A stretch of 64,000 nt of DNA from Niallia sp. NCCP-28. GTDB lineage: Bacteria; Bacillota; Bacilli; Bacillales; Cytobacillaceae. The first letter of the stretch is position 1; each line of letters starts with the position of its first letter. The notes below the pieces were generated by a model. It ran no database searches. It had not been told where the DNA came from and saw nothing but the letters and a program-made list of their open reading frames with translations. The position numbers and the translations under genes are program-made. The stretch covers positions 744,001 to 808,000 of the forward strand of contig NZ_BQYJ01000001.1 in NCBI RefSeq assembly GCF_023168165.1, in the 5' to 3' direction. Of the stretch, positions 1 through 9,866 are shown in pieces.

Positions 1-635
1 AAAAGATATCCTTCTAACGGATGTTTTACATCCTTTGCCATTATTTCTGTTGTCAATAAATCAGGATATTTATTCATCATCGATTGAATGAATACCTCAT
101 TATTTAATTGTTTAATAATATCGGATTCTTTTTGATTATTTTTTTGGGCAATCGCTGCGGCTATTTCATCCAATTGTTTCCCTTCCGGTATAGTGATGGA
201 AAACACAGGTTTTTGCATAATTTTCCCCGTTTTTAAACTATCAATAATCTGCGTAAAGGTCATAGAAGGGTTCATATGATATTCCCCTGCCATAAAATCC
301 GACTCATTTTTAAATTTCACATAATATTTAAACACACGAGCATTTTTTACCATTCCTTTATCCTCTAATGTTTGTGAAATAGAAGATACACTTGAACCAA
401 TCGGAATATCTACAACAATTTCTTTTTTGCTGTTTGGTTCAACAGGCTTTAATGCAGCATTAATATATAGGAAGATGCTTAATGCTGAAATGCCAATAAT
501 CAGCACCAATGCCGCCCCAGCCAGCAGTACAACTCTTCTTATAACTTTCGCTTCATTTTGTCGTTCTGCTAATTTTTCTAAAAAAAGCTCTTTTTTATTT
601 TTTATTCCATTATTCCCCTCTTTATCCAAAGACAC
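1..635 (-). CDS. mltG: Endolytic murein transglycosylase MltG (YrrL), N-terminal part, cut by the window edge
   Basis: MltG is a membrane-anchored lytic transglycosylase that cleaves nascent peptidoglycan strands and so limits glycan length. About 211 codons are visible and the frame is still open at base 1, so the C-terminal catalytic part lies outside the window. The chosen start is a GTG at 635, preceded by AGGAGGGA; the ATG two bases upstream is out of frame and soon hits a stop. The protein has a charged cytoplasmic N-terminus, one hydrophobic segment around residues 38-58, and then a LysM-like YceG region. The visible end HPLEGYLF is typical of the family. The gene keeps the B. subtilis order after yrzB, but here a MITE-like repeat lies between them. 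Confidence 0.93.
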   Translation of the reverse strand, partial: MSLDKEGNNGIKNKKELFLEKLAERQNEAKVIRRVVLLAGAALVLIIGISALSIFLYINAALKPVEPNSKKEIVVDIPIGSSVSSISQTLEDKGMVKNARVFKYYVKFKNESDFMAGEYHMNPSMTFTQIIDSLKTGKIMQKPVFSITIPEGKQLDEIAAAIAQKNNQKESDIIKQLNNEVFIQSMMNKYPDLLTTEIMAKDVKHPLEGYL

Positions 636-996
636 ATATTTCCCTCCTAGATGTAGGGCATGCCTGCCCAAAAAATCTCATATCTCGACTCATTATACTA
701 TATTATGACCTTAAAAGTCGCAAGTTTTGACGAAACCCGAATATACAAAAGAAGATGATTCATCTTCTTCGTATAATCACGCCTATCCTTTAGGATATAT
801 TTCCTAAAATAAATGCTGTTTTCTTAGAGTTTTTTATTTTCAGCATAAAAACACTTGGCATCCAAGCATTTACGCAGACTTCTCTTTGGAAAAATGAGAC
901 AGATAGAGTTTCAACTGCCGTTTAGCGGAAAACAAGATGTATGCAGCCAGCAGATTTAAAGTCAACGATTCATACGAAAACAGCCCCTTCTTTTTA
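636..996. other. Intergenic region upstream of mltG
   Basis: No convincing gene lies here. A short perfect palindrome (AGAAGATGA, one base, then its complement) sits near 750-770. It could act as a weak hairpin. The rest is AT-rich with no recognisable motif. The MITE-like element begins at about 997. Confidence 0.5.
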
Positions 997-1278
997 GCTC
1001 TGTTAAACTATCCTGTTGATGCAGTCCGGGATCCTCCTCGGCGCGTATGAACGCGTGCGGGGTCTCCCTTTGACTCGCTTTTCCCTCAGGAGTCTCACTC
1101 CTTCCATTCCCATCAATAAAGTGCCAAAATCCACCCTAAACATTGCCTAACTTTTTTTCAAATTACATACAAAAACACCATTTTTTCTTGTAAATTAAAT
1201 AGAAATTAAAAAACAGGGGAAGAAAAACAATTTGTTTTTCTTCCCCTGTTTTTATTTTAGGACTGATTAGGCAGCCCC
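997..1278. repeat. MITE-like element, long copy (GC-rich insert plus terminator-like hairpin)
   Basis: The left end is GCTCTGTTAAAC and the right end is TTAGGCAGCCCC. Their inner sequence matches the copy at 18092-18286 over most of that shorter element. This copy carries an extra GC-rich palindromic block at about 1020-1115. An inner long stem at about 1214-1256 (ACAGGGGAAGAAAAACA and its complement, flanked by A and T runs) would serve as a terminator for yrzB on the minus strand. There is no coding capacity. I infer a non-autonomous mobile repeat; the transposase family is unknown. Confidence 0.7.
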
Positions 1279-1288
1279 TTTTTTATTT

Positions 1289-1579
1289 TTATTCTTCTTC
1301 TTGATTGGAAAGGAAAGTATTCAGCATTTCTTCTACTAAATCCCATTCTTCTTCTGTTTCAATTGGAGATAACTCTCCGTCGCGTGTTTCTTCGTTTGGA
1401 ATAAAAGAAGATGCATGAATATCAATGTCTTCATCCTCGTCATCATCTTCTCCAATTGGATAATATAAAACGTAAGACTTGCCAAACTCTTCTGATTCAA
1501 ATGTAAAAAGGATTTCGCATAACTGCTCGTTTCCCTCTTCATCTACTACTGTAATTGTATTTGTTTCACCATGTTCCAT
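1289..1579 (-). CDS. yrzB: DUF1292 family protein YrzB
   Basis: This small acidic protein of 96 residues has unknown function. It matches the YrzB/DUF1292 family, with the characteristic [16 protein letters not shown] segment followed by an Asp/Glu-rich stretch ([10 protein letters not shown]) and a C-terminal [11 protein letters not shown] helix. The start at 1579 ([11 protein letters not shown]) is chosen because GAGGTGG lies a few bases upstream; a GTG three codons earlier overlaps that site. It is the third gene of the conserved yrzL-ruvX-yrzB run, 13 bases after ruvX, so it is probably cotranscribed with it. Confidence 0.9.
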   Translation of the reverse strand: MEHGETNTITVVDEEGNEQLCEILFTFESEEFGKSYVLYYPIGEDDDEDEDIDIHASSFIPNEETRDGELSPIETEEEWDLVEEMLNTFLSNQEEE

Positions 1580-1592
1580 TTTTTCCACCTCA

Positions 1593-2009
1593 TTATTTCT
1601 GGCTATCTAAATAGCCTTGTAGAATCATTGATGCTGCCATTTTGTCTATTACTTTTTTCCTTTTTTTCCTGCTGACATCTGCTTCTAAAAGGATTCTTTC
1701 AGCAGCCATTGTTGTTAAACGCTCGTCCCACAGGATTACTGGCAGCCCAAATTCTTCTTCAAGCAATTTTGCATAGTCCATGCTTGCTTCCCCGCGAAAC
1801 CCAATGCTGCCATTCATGTTTTTAGGAAGTCCAACCACTATTTTACTCACATCATGCTCAACAATCAATAGCCCAATTCTCTTAATGCCAAATTCCTTTT
1901 TATCTTCATCAATTTTAATTGTTTCTATACCTTGTGCTGTCCAGCCAAAAGCATCGCTTATGGATACTCCTACTGTTTTTGAGCCTACATCCAAGCCCAT
2001 AATTCGCAT
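1593..2009 (-). CDS. yrrK: RuvX/YqgF-type nuclease (YrrK)
   Basis: This is a member of the RNase H-fold RuvX/YqgF family, described as putative Holliday junction resolvases and in some bacteria as taking part in 16S rRNA maturation. The 138-residue protein begins with [19 protein letters not shown], the family's first acidic active-site motif. It contains [12 protein letters not shown] in the middle and the conserved WDERLTT motif near residues 94-100, and it ends with acidic and basic helices. It lies between yrzL (5-base gap) and yrzB in an order conserved in Bacillus and many other Firmicutes. Its exact physiological substrate is not settled. Confidence 0.93.
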   Translation of the reverse strand: MRIMGLDVGSKTVGVSISDAFGWTAQGIETIKIDEDKKEFGIKRIGLLIVEHDVSKIVVGLPKNMNGSIGFRGEASMDYAKLLEEEFGLPVILWDERLTTMAAERILLEADVSRKKRKKVIDKMAASMILQGYLDSQK

Positions 2010-2014
2010 TTATA

Positions 2015-2281
2015 CTATTCCTCTCGCTGCTGTTTTAAATAGGATTTTACCAGTTCTTCTATAATTTCATCCCGTTCTAATTTACGAATGATGTTACGTG
2101 CGTCCAAATGTCTCGGGATATAAGCAGGATCTCCCGAAAGCAGATAACCGACTATTTGATTAATGGGATTATAGCCTTTTTCTTGAAGTGCATCATATAC
2201 TTGATATAATACTTCCTTCACATCATGTTCATATGGTTCTTCAGGAAAGTTAAATCTCATCGTTTTATCGAATGAACTCAT
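2015..2281 (-). CDS. yrzL: IreB family regulatory phosphoprotein YrzL
   Basis: An 88-residue DUF965 protein, the usual family length. In Enterococcus the homologue IreB is a phosphorylation target of the IreK kinase and affects cephalosporin resistance; the role in Bacillus is not established. The start at 2281 ([12 protein letters not shown]) follows GAGGTG seven bases upstream; the longer reading from 2296 lacks such a site. Family motifs include [30 protein letters not shown] and [10 protein letters not shown]. It is the first gene downstream of alaS and leads the yrzL-ruvX-yrzB run. Confidence 0.92.
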   Translation of the reverse strand: MSSFDKTMRFNFPEEPYEHDVKEVLYQVYDALQEKGYNPINQIVGYLLSGDPAYIPRHLDARNIIRKLERDEIIEELVKSYLKQQREE

Positions 2282-2356
2282 CAAACAACACCTCATTTTC
2301 TATTAAAAACGACTGCTTTAGTAGTTATCTACATTTTACACTAGTTGCTGATAATA

Positions 2357-4990
2357 TCAAACGGATTTCACGTATTCTTCCACAAATTGCAGCGCTTCTT
2401 GTAATTTAGAAGGATCTTTTCCTCCTGCTTGTGCCATATCTGGACGGCCGCCTCCGCCTCCGCCGCAGCGTGTTGCAACTTCTTTAATGATTTTCCCTGC
2501 ATGGAATCCTTTTTCAATCAAATCTTTTGTTACTCCTGCAATGATATTGACTTTTCCTTCATTGACGCTTCCAAGCACAATGACAACAGAGTCAATTTTT
2601 TGTTTTAAATCATCAGCCATCGTACGCAAATTGTTCATATCCACACCTTGGATATTGGCAGCTAGAACATTAACTCCATTGATTTCTTTTACATTATTCA
2701 CTAGATTGCCTGCTTCAATATTGCTGATTTTTGCAGCCAATGATTCATTTTCTCTTTGCAGCTGCTTCGTTTCTGCCATTAATCCATCAATTCGTGCCAC
2801 AATATCTTTTGGACTTGTTTTTAGTTTAGCTGATGCTTGCTTTAACAAGCTGATCTGATCTGTCAATTGCTGATATGCCGCTTGTCCTGTTACAGCTTCA
2901 ATCCTGCGTGTTCCTGCTCCAATTCCAGCTTCTGAAACAATCTTAAATAGTCCAATTGCAGAAGTATTGTCAACATGGCATCCTCCACATAATTCTAAAC
3001 TAAAATCCCCTACTTGAACAACACGAACGATTTTTCCATATTTTTCGCCAAATAAAGCCATGGCTCCCATTGCTTTTGCTTCATCAATATTTTTATGCTT
3101 TATGGAAACAGCTATGCTCTCCCAAATTTTTTCATTTACAATTTTTTCAATATTTTCTAATTCCTCTGCTGTAATTTGTCCAAAATGCGAAAAGTCAAAA
3201 CGCAAACGATCACTTTGCACTAAAGAACCTGCTTGATTCACATGCGATCCAAGCACATCTTTTAATGCTTGATGAAGCAAGTGTGTAGCTGTATGGTTTT
3301 TAATGATTTTTGAACGATTGCTTGCATCCACAATCGCCGTCACTTTGTCATGTAAAGAAACAGTTCCTTCTTCTACTATTCCTCTATGAAGGTTTTGTCC
3401 ATTTGGCGCTTTTTGAACATCTTTTATTTTTACTAAAACACCAGTTGCGTTTAATGTTCCGATATCAGCAATTTGTCCGCCGCTTTCTGCATAAAAAGGT
3501 GTTTGATCCAATATAAATTGAATTTCATCTCCCGCTGATGCGCTGGATGCCATCTCTCCATCTTGAAGCAATGCAGCAATCGTCGATTCAACGGTTAATG
3601 CGTCATAGCCAACAAATTCACTGCTTACAGTAATATCTCCAAGCACACCTGTTTGCACTTGCATGCTGTCCACTTCTTGACGTGCACTGCGGGCGCGATT
3701 TCGCTGACTTTCCATTTCCTGCTCAAAACCTTCAAGATCCAATTCCATTCCTTGTTCCTCTGCATATTCACTTGTTAACTCTACAGGGAATCCATAAGTA
3801 TCATATAAACGGAAAACATCAGCACCAGAAATAACTGTGCTTTTTCCTTCTTTTGCTTTTTTCATAACTGCTTCAAGAATCGCTAATCCTTCGTGAAGTG
3901 TTTCATGGAAACGTTCTTCTTCACTTTTCATTACCTTCTGGATAAAATCTGTTTTATTTTTTACTTCTGGATAAAAATCTGCCATCACTTCCCCGACAAC
4001 AGGGACTAATTCAAACATAAATGGGCGATTAATATTAATATTTTTTGCATAACGAACCGCTCTTCTTAACAATCTGCGGATAACATAGCCTCTGCCCTCA
4101 TTGGAAGGAAGAGCCCCGTCCCCAATCGCAAAAGCAACAGTACGGATATGGTCTGCAATCACTTTAAAAGCTTCATCAAGCTGTTTTTGTTCCCCATACT
4201 TTACATCGGCAATTTGTTCTGTTGCACGAATAATCGGCATAAACAAATCTGTATCAAAGTTTGTCGGCACATTTTGCACAACAGAAGCCATGCGCTCCAG
4301 CCCCATGCCTGTATCAATATTTTTCTTAGGAAGAGGTGTGTATGTACCATCTGGATTATGATTAAATTCTGAGAATACAAGATTCCATACTTCTAAATAA
4401 CGATCATTTTCTCCACCTGGATAAAGTTCCGGATCATTTTCATCCTTGCCATATTCCGGACCGCGATCATAAAAAATTTCTGTATTGGGACCACTTGGAC
4501 CCTCTCCAATATCCCAGAAATTCCCTTCTAAACGAATAATGCGATTTTCAGGGATGCCAATGCTATTCTTCCAGAATTGGTAGGCTTCTTCATCTTCTGG
4601 ATGAACCGTTACAGACAGCTTCTCCTTATCAAAACCAATCCACTTCTCATCTGTAAGGAATTCCCATGCCCAATTGATAGCTTCTTCTTTAAAATAATCG
4701 CCAATAGAAAAATTACCGAGCATTTCAAAAAATGTTTGATGTCTTGCTGTTTTCCCGACATTTTCAATATCATTTGTGCGGATGGATTTTTGCGCATTGG
4801 TAATTCGCGGATTTTCAGGAATAACTCTTCCATCAAAATATTTTTTTAATGTAGCAACTCCGCTATTTATCCATAATAAAGATGGATCATCATGTGGAAC
4901 TAATGATGCACTAGGTTCTACTGCGTGGCCTTTTTCTTGGAAAAACTCTAAAAATTTGCTTCTAATTTCTGAACCAGTTAAAACTTTCAT
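2357..4990 (-). CDS. alaS: Alanyl-tRNA synthetase
   Basis: AlaRS charges tRNA-Ala with alanine and edits mischarged serine and glycine. The 877-residue length is typical. The class II catalytic core occupies about the first 400 residues and includes the RFLE-like start [12 protein letters not shown] and the motif [20 protein letters not shown]. The editing domain shows the zinc-type HTATHLLH motif and the CGGCHV pair further on. A coiled-coil linker leads into the glycine-rich C-Ala domain containing [19 protein letters not shown] at 4990 follows AAGGAGG. A T-box leader upstream indicates induction when uncharged tRNA-Ala accumulates. Confidence 0.98.
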   Translation of the reverse strand: MKVLTGSEIRSKFLEFFQEKGHAVEPSASLVPHDDPSLLWINSGVATLKKYFDGRVIPENPRITNAQKSIRTNDIENVGKTARHQTFFEMLGNFSIGDYFKEEAINWAWEFLTDEKWIGFDKEKLSVTVHPEDEEAYQFWKNSIGIPENRIIRLEGNFWDIGEGPSGPNTEIFYDRGPEYGKDENDPELYPGGENDRYLEVWNLVFSEFNHNPDGTYTPLPKKNIDTGMGLERMASVVQNVPTNFDTDLFMPIIRATEQIADVKYGEQKQLDEAFKVIADHIRTVAFAIGDGALPSNEGRGYVIRRLLRRAVRYAKNININRPFMFELVPVVGEVMADFYPEVKNKTDFIQKVMKSEEERFHETLHEGLAILEAVMKKAKEGKSTVISGADVFRLYDTYGFPVELTSEYAEEQGMELDLEGFEQEMESQRNRARSARQEVDSMQVQTGVLGDITVSSEFVGYDALTVESTIAALLQDGEMASSASAGDEIQFILDQTPFYAESGGQIADIGTLNATGVLVKIKDVQKAPNGQNLHRGIVEEGTVSLHDKVTAIVDASNRSKIIKNHTATHLLHQALKDVLGSHVNQAGSLVQSDRLRFDFSHFGQITAEELENIEKIVNEKIWESIAVSIKHKNIDEAKAMGAMALFGEKYGKIVRVVQVGDFSLELCGGCHVDNTSAIGLFKIVSEAGIGAGTRRIEAVTGQAAYQQLTDQISLLKQASAKLKTSPKDIVARIDGLMAETKQLQRENESLAAKISNIEAGNLVNNVKEINGVNVLAANIQGVDMNNLRTMADDLKQKIDSVVIVLGSVNEGKVNIIAGVTKDLIEKGFHAGKIIKEVATRCGGGGGGRPDMAQAGGKDPSKLQEALQFVEEYVKSV

Positions 4991-5137
4991 TATTCTACCT
5001 CCTTATATGTATACAAGCATACTTTTCTATAAAAGAATAAGCATACATCAAGCTATTGATAAACATTTTTAATCTGCTTGAATGTCTTCATTTTTGACTT
5101 TGGCTGCACTCTGATATATTATGATATTTTTCAGCAT

Positions 5138-5172
5138 AAAAAAAACTTCCATCCCTGGACAGGGACGAAAGT
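5138..5172 (-). terminator. T-box conditional terminator of alaS
   Basis: The minus-strand hairpin has arms built around CGTCCCTG and CAGGGATG and is followed by eight T residues. It is the regulated terminator of the T-box element. Confidence 0.9.
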
Positions 5173-5395
5173 ATGCTTTCGGTACCACCCTGATTACGGT
5201 AAAAACTCTACCATCTCTCATTAGTTCCTTAACGCGGAACTACGGCAGGGATTAGCTGCATTCAAGAACTAGCTTTCGATTATCCTTCACTTAGAATTCC
5301 TTGCAGCCTATGGAAATTCCTCTCTGCTATGCCCATGCATTAAGCGGACTATAACCTACTTCAATCTATCAACATTTTATCAAAATTTAATTCTA
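5138..5395 (-). promoter_or_regulatory. T-box leader of alaS
   Basis: A T-box riboswitch lies directly upstream of alaS. The conserved T-box motif AGGGTGGTACCG reads on the minus strand at 5180-5191. An AGTA specifier-loop motif and a GGCTGCAAG segment lie upstream. A GCT triplet at 5271-5273 is in the expected place for an alanine specifier codon; this assignment is my inference. The element ends in a terminator hairpin. Uncharged tRNA-Ala should stabilise the antiterminator and allow alaS transcription. Confidence 0.93.
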
Positions 5396-5454
5396 CATTT
5401 CGCATTATACTGATTATTATGCAGTATTGTCAATATAGTATCATGTTAGACCAT

Positions 5455-6516
5455 CTATGTCTTTTTTCCAAAGTGCTTGCGTAAATGAATAAGAGCTACT
5501 CTTAATATAGAAAGAACAGGAACAGCAATAATCATGCCGATCATTCCGCCGACTTCTCCTCCAAGCAGCAAAGCAAACATAATAAATAATGGGTGCATAT
5601 GCATGCTTTTCCCTACAATAAATGGAGATAAAATATTTCCTTCTAAAAATTGCAGGACAATAATGATGATTGCTGTAATAAACAGCATTTTAACAGATAT
5701 CGTGCTTGCAATGATAACAGCAGGCACCGCTCCAATTATTGGACCGAAATAGGGAATTACATTTGTAATGCCAATAATAATTCCTAAAACAAGAGGATAT
5801 TTCATATGAAAAATCCAAAATAATAAGGTCGAAATAAACCCAATAATAAAACAGACCAATAATTGTCCTCTTATGTAGCTGCCTAAAGATAAATTGACAT
5901 CTTTAAGAAATAAGGAACCACTATTACGCCATTTAGCAGGTGTTATAAATGCTGTTGCCTTTTTGACAGCATTTATATCTTTTAACATATAAAATGATAT
6001 AAATGGGATAAGCATAATAATAAGGAAGGAATTTACAATGTCCATAGCCCCTTTAATCACTTTTGTTAATAGCCCATCCATTTTCACTTCAAAAGATTCA
6101 ATGCCATGGTCTACCTTTTCTTGCATATTTTTGGGCCATTCCTTTGTTTTTTCTTGTATGTATTGTATCCAATCGCGATATTGATTAGAAAGTTCTGGAG
6201 CACTCTCTGTCAACTCTTCAAGCTGCTCGATAAACACAGGAATCCCTTTATAAAACCCATAGCCAATTCCTCCAAAAAATATAATATAAATAAGCGCAAC
6301 AGCCAAACCGCGATGCAATCCTTTTTCATGGAGCCATTCAATGACAGGATGCAATAAATATGTAATAAATGCACCAATAATAAATGGAGAAATAACTTTT
6401 AGCAGTATATTTACAATTGGAAGCCAGATTGAAGATAATTTGACAAAGATAAAAAGGACAATAAATAATAATAAGGAAAAACCTAATCTATAATACCATT
6501 TAATCTGAATATCCAT
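5455..6516 (-). CDS. yrrI: AI-2E family membrane transporter YrrI
   Basis: A 353-residue polytopic membrane protein of the AI-2E (PerM/UPF0118) family. The family has about eight membrane segments; known members include TqsA (AI-2 export) and Na+/H+ antiporters, and the substrate of YrrI is not known. The family pattern is clear: two N-terminal membrane helices, a central soluble region (about residues 90-150), and a C-terminal half with FGPIIGAVPAVI and LEGNILSPFIVGKSMHMHP. ATG at 6516 follows GGGGGG. In B. subtilis glnQHMP lies between this gene and alaS; it is absent here. Confidence 0.9.
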   Translation of the reverse strand: MDIQIKWYYRLGFSLLLFIVLFIFVKLSSIWLPIVNILLKVISPFIIGAFITYLLHPVIEWLHEKGLHRGLAVALIYIIFFGGIGYGFYKGIPVFIEQLEELTESAPELSNQYRDWIQYIQEKTKEWPKNMQEKVDHGIESFEVKMDGLLTKVIKGAMDIVNSFLIIMLIPFISFYMLKDINAVKKATAFITPAKWRNSGSLFLKDVNLSLGSYIRGQLLVCFIIGFISTLLFWIFHMKYPLVLGIIIGITNVIPYFGPIIGAVPAVIIASTISVKMLFITAIIIIVLQFLEGNILSPFIVGKSMHMHPLFIMFALLLGGEVGGMIGMIIAVPVLSILRVALIHLRKHFGKKT

Positions 6517-6562
6517 CTAATCCCCCCTCTCATATTTTGAGTAGAATAAGGAGATTTTATGC

Positions 6563-6600
6563 AAAAAGCAGGAGTACCTAAAAGGCATCCTACTTTCTTT
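6563..6600 (-). terminator. Terminator after yrzQ
   Basis: A hairpin pairs AGTAGGA with its near-complement TCCTGCT and is followed by TTTTTG on the minus strand. It lies just after the yrzQ stop codon. A T-rich run on the other side suggests it could also work on the plus strand. Confidence 0.65.
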
Positions 6601-6609
6601 TTAAACAAT

Positions 6610-6741
6610 CTATAATGCTTTCATTACACGTTTTTGCAGTTTCTTCATTTGTTTATTGCTGATTATTTGATTTTTTTGCATATAGTTGTATACAGCAACA
6701 CCAGCTCCAACTACTAGCACGGTATTTAATGTTTTGCCCAT
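6610..6741 (-). CDS. yrzQ: Small DUF3918 membrane protein YrzQ
   Basis: A 43-residue protein. It starts MGKTLNTVLVVGAGVAVYNY, one short hydrophobic segment, and continues with a basic C-terminal helix containing KQMKKLQKRVMKAL. This pattern and position match the YrzQ/DUF3918 family of small Bacillus proteins of unknown function. The start at 6741 has GGTGAGGTG seven bases upstream. The gene lies between yrzR and yrrI, as in B. subtilis, and is followed by a hairpin terminator. Confidence 0.85.
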   Translation of the reverse strand: MGKTLNTVLVVGAGVAVYNYMQKNQIISNKQMKKLQKRVMKAL

Positions 6742-6821
6742 TTAAGTGCACCTCACCATCATTTATTCACGAAAGCTTAAGCAGTTTTCACTTTTTCCGA
6801 ACTAAATGAACAGAAGCATAC

Positions 6822-7013
6822 CTAAAGAATAAAACGGCGATCATCTTCTTCAAATAAATCATCAAGTGAACTTAAGCTTCCATCTTCTTCAACTTGATGT
6901 GTATGAATTACCCCTTTAACTAATGATAATTCAATAAAACAGCTCCAACAGTAATATTGATTAATGCCGATTTTTCCAATATCTTTGCTTTGGCAGTTTG
7001 GACAGATCATCAT
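6822..7013 (-). CDS. yrzR: Small zinc-ribbon protein YrzR
   Basis: A protein of about 63 residues with two CxxC pairs (ICPNC and YCWSC) separated by 13 residues, a likely zinc ribbon. The tail HQVEEDGSLSSLDDLFEED is highly acidic. Function is unknown; the arrangement and location match B. subtilis YrzR. I place the start at 7013 because GGGGTG lies eight bases upstream. A longer reading from 7055 has no such site, and the next ATG at 7010 is equally possible. It is followed by yrzQ. Confidence 0.8.
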   Translation of the reverse strand: MMICPNCQSKDIGKIGINQYYCWSCFIELSLVKGVIHTHQVEEDGSLSSLDDLFEEDDRRFIL

Positions 7014-7368
7014 ATGGAATGCACCCCATTTAAACAATTTATATGTGACGGGCACTTTGTTTGTCAGTTAAATAAAACAATTAAGTTCCCTAATTATCCC
7101 CATTCTGTCCAAATCCCTGCCTTTATATACCAGCACTTTCCATTTTCATTTAGGAGTCGGCATATTTTTTTTATGAAAAGCGTTTTGCAAAATTGGAATA
7201 TCCCTGCAGTTTGATCAAGCTGAAGATACTATTAGTTTAAGTCTTCAAAAAAAAAACATGCACTGAAATCATTCCCATAATTAACAATTGGCGCTCGAAA
7301 AGGGCTGCCCTAAAATGAACAGCCCTTCTCATAATATGTGCCAACCTTCAAATGAAAAAAATTTATAG
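7014..7368. other. Intergenic region between yrzR and recD2
   Basis: No gene with a ribosome binding site is visible. The region carries the recD2 terminator at about 7296-7327 and presumably the yrzR promoter, which I could not place. In B. subtilis yrrD lies in this neighbourhood; no trace of its reading frame was seen. Confidence 0.5.
7296..7327 (-). terminator. Terminator after recD2
   Basis: The minus strand reads AAGGGCTG, a loop of about 12 bases, then the complement and TTTT. It lies about 40 bases beyond the recD2 stop. Confidence 0.8.
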
Positions 7369-9804
7369 CTATATTATCGCTTCTTTTTCCATAAAATCAT
7401 ATGGAGTAATATTTTCCATGCCGATTAATGGATCTATTTCATTTATTCGATTGGTGTACAATAAAGAAATTTCTTCCTTACCTTTTTTCTCCATATTGGT
7501 TTCTATGGATGAGGCGTTGGAATCTGATAATATTTCTTTTAATTTCTTTTGCAATGTCGTTTGCCTTAACAATTCATCATTGCGCTTTACACCAATTTCC
7601 ATTGCTTCCACTTCACCAAGCAAAATTAAAAATTGTTTGCTTCTTGTAATTCCTGTATAAATTAAATTTCTTCTCAACATACGGTAATAGCTTTTTACAA
7701 TCGGCATAATAACAATTGGAAATTCGCTTCCTTGTGATTTATGGACAGAACAGCAAAAAGCATGGGTGATTTGATGCAAATCCTGTCTTGTATAGGTCGT
7801 TTCGATTCCATCAAAAGAAACAACAACCATATCTTGTTTTTCCGTATTTTCTTTTGCATAAAAGATGGAAATAATCTCTCCCATATCTCCATTATATACA
7901 TGGTTTTCTGGCTGATTTACAAGCTGCAGCACTTTATCGCCAATTCGATATACAACCTCGCCAAACTTTAATTCTTTTCTTTTGCCATCTGGATTTGGAT
8001 TTAATATTTCTTGCAAAATAACATTCATCCGATCAATCCCCGCAGGTCCACGGTACATGGGAGCCAACACTTGAATATCCATTGGTGCATAGCCTTTTTT
8101 CTTTGCATTAAGAACGACCTTTTTAATGGCTTCCCCAATTTGACCTTGTGTACATTTAATAAAAGAGCGGTCGCTTTGCTGCATAATAAGATTTTCCGGC
8201 AAACTTCCTTTTTTGATTTCATGAGCAAGTTCAATAATGGAAGAACCTTCTGCCTGACGGTAAATATCGGTTAGTCTTACTGTTGGAATACACTCGGAGG
8301 CAAGCAGATCTTTTAGAACTTGTCCTGGACCAACAGAAGGCAGCTGGTCTTCATCACCTACAAGAATTACTTGCATATGCTCAGGCACCGCCTTAAATAA
8401 TTGATGGGCAAGCCAAATATCCACCATAGAAGTTTCATCTATAATTAAAATTTTCCCAGAAAGAGGATTATCCTCATCCCGATCAAACCCGCCAGAACCA
8501 TTCCAGCCTAATAAGCGATGAATAGTCACAGCTGGGAGGCCTGTCGATTCTGTCATTCTTTTTGCAGCTCTACCCGTTGGTGCAGCCAGTACAAAGGGAA
8601 ATACTTCATCTTTTTTATACATATTCGGATCTAATGAACATCCATGCAATTCTCCATAAAGTTCTACAATCCCTTTAATTACCGTTGTTTTCCCTGTTCC
8701 AGGACCTCCTGTTAACATCAGCATCGGTGACATTAAAGCTGTTTGAATTGCTTCTTTTTGTGATGGCGCATATTGTACACCAAGACGATCCTCCAAATCT
8801 CCTAATGCCAATAAAAATTCCGATTCAGGAAATTGGTCTTTATATTCTGTCTGATCAAGGATTCGTTTAATATTGCGGACAAGCCCTTTTTCGGAAAAAT
8901 AGAGAGCAGGAAGATAAACTTTTTTATCTTCCCCAATTATTTTCCTATCTTCTTCTAATTGAATAATCTGCTCCGCAATGCTTGAAAACTCAATTTCTTC
9001 TTTTTTATTTTCTTCTAAAAGATTTTTCACCTTTTCAAGCAAAACCTGTACATCTAAATAAACATGACCTTCTTGCTGACTTGCCAACTCCAAAATATAA
9101 AAGCAGCCTGCCTTCAATCGATCTGGATGATTGCCTGTCAGTCCTAGTTGTGACCCCAAATCATCGGCTCTCCCAAAGCCAATTCCTTCTACATCTTCCA
9201 CTAACTGATATGGATTATTTTGAATAATGTCCAAAGTAGTTTCTTTATAGGTTTGATATATTTTCATCGACAGCTGTGGACCAAATCCATATTGATTTAG
9301 TGCAATCATCGCCTGTTCTAGCCCCTGATGTTTCATTAAGGTATCATATACAGATTTAGCTTTGTCTGGAGGGAGTTTTGGCACTGTTTCAAGCAATGAT
9401 GGCTTGCTTAAAATCCGTGATATCGAATTTTCTCCAAGGGTGTCTACAATGCTTTCTGCTGTTTTAACGCCAATCCCCTTAAATAAATCACTCGAAAGAT
9501 ACGTAATAATCCCCTGTTTTGTCTGAGGCATTTCTTTGCGAAAGGATGTGGCAGCAAATTGTTTGCCAAATTTCGGATGTTCTTTAAAGTCTCCAAAAAA
9601 ACAGTATGTTTCCTGTTCATGAATTTTAGGCAAATACCCTGTAATGACAGCCTCTTTATCTTCATAATTAGCATTTGTTTCTTCCACCCTTATTCTCATG
9701 ACCGTATACAAATTTTGTTCATTATGAAAAATCGTGACAAGATGATGTCCTTTTACATAGGTAGGCTCTTCTTTAAAAAGATCCAATGATTCTTGTTCTT
9801 TCAA
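7369..9804 (-). CDS. recD2: RecD2-type ATP-dependent DNA helicase (YrrC)
   Basis: RecD2 is a 5'-3' superfamily 1B helicase acting in DNA repair and replication-fork maintenance without RecBC. The 811-residue protein has the long N-terminal extension with helix-hairpin-helix repeats typical of RecD2 (about residues 90-210). The helicase core carries Walker A LTGGPGTGKTTVIKG, motif II IIDETSMVD, the GDEDQLPSVGPG motif and the late motif HKSQGSEF. Translation starts at a TTG (9804) preceded by AAAGGAGGG. It follows yrrB by 62 bases and is probably cotranscribed with mnmA-yrrB, as in B. subtilis. Confidence 0.96.
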   Translation of the reverse strand: MKEQESLDLFKEEPTYVKGHHLVTIFHNEQNLYTVMRIRVEETNANYEDKEAVITGYLPKIHEQETYCFFGDFKEHPKFGKQFAATSFRKEMPQTKQGIITYLSSDLFKGIGVKTAESIVDTLGENSISRILSKPSLLETVPKLPPDKAKSVYDTLMKHQGLEQAMIALNQYGFGPQLSMKIYQTYKETTLDIIQNNPYQLVEDVEGIGFGRADDLGSQLGLTGNHPDRLKAGCFYILELASQQEGHVYLDVQVLLEKVKNLLEENKKEEIEFSSIAEQIIQLEEDRKIIGEDKKVYLPALYFSEKGLVRNIKRILDQTEYKDQFPESEFLLALGDLEDRLGVQYAPSQKEAIQTALMSPMLMLTGGPGTGKTTVIKGIVELYGELHGCSLDPNMYKKDEVFPFVLAAPTGRAAKRMTESTGLPAVTIHRLLGWNGSGGFDRDEDNPLSGKILIIDETSMVDIWLAHQLFKAVPEHMQVILVGDEDQLPSVGPGQVLKDLLASECIPTVRLTDIYRQAEGSSIIELAHEIKKGSLPENLIMQQSDRSFIKCTQGQIGEAIKKVVLNAKKKGYAPMDIQVLAPMYRGPAGIDRMNVILQEILNPNPDGKRKELKFGEVVYRIGDKVLQLVNQPENHVYNGDMGEIISIFYAKENTEKQDMVVVSFDGIETTYTRQDLHQITHAFCCSVHKSQGSEFPIVIMPIVKSYYRMLRRNLIYTGITRSKQFLILLGEVEAMEIGVKRNDELLRQTTLQKKLKEILSDSNASSIETNMEKKGKEEISLLYTNRINEIDPLIGMENITPYDFMEKEAII

Positions 9805-9866
9805 TCTTCTCCCTCCTTTCTATTCGATAATTTTAGATTCCTTCTATTTTGATCTATAAAACAAAG

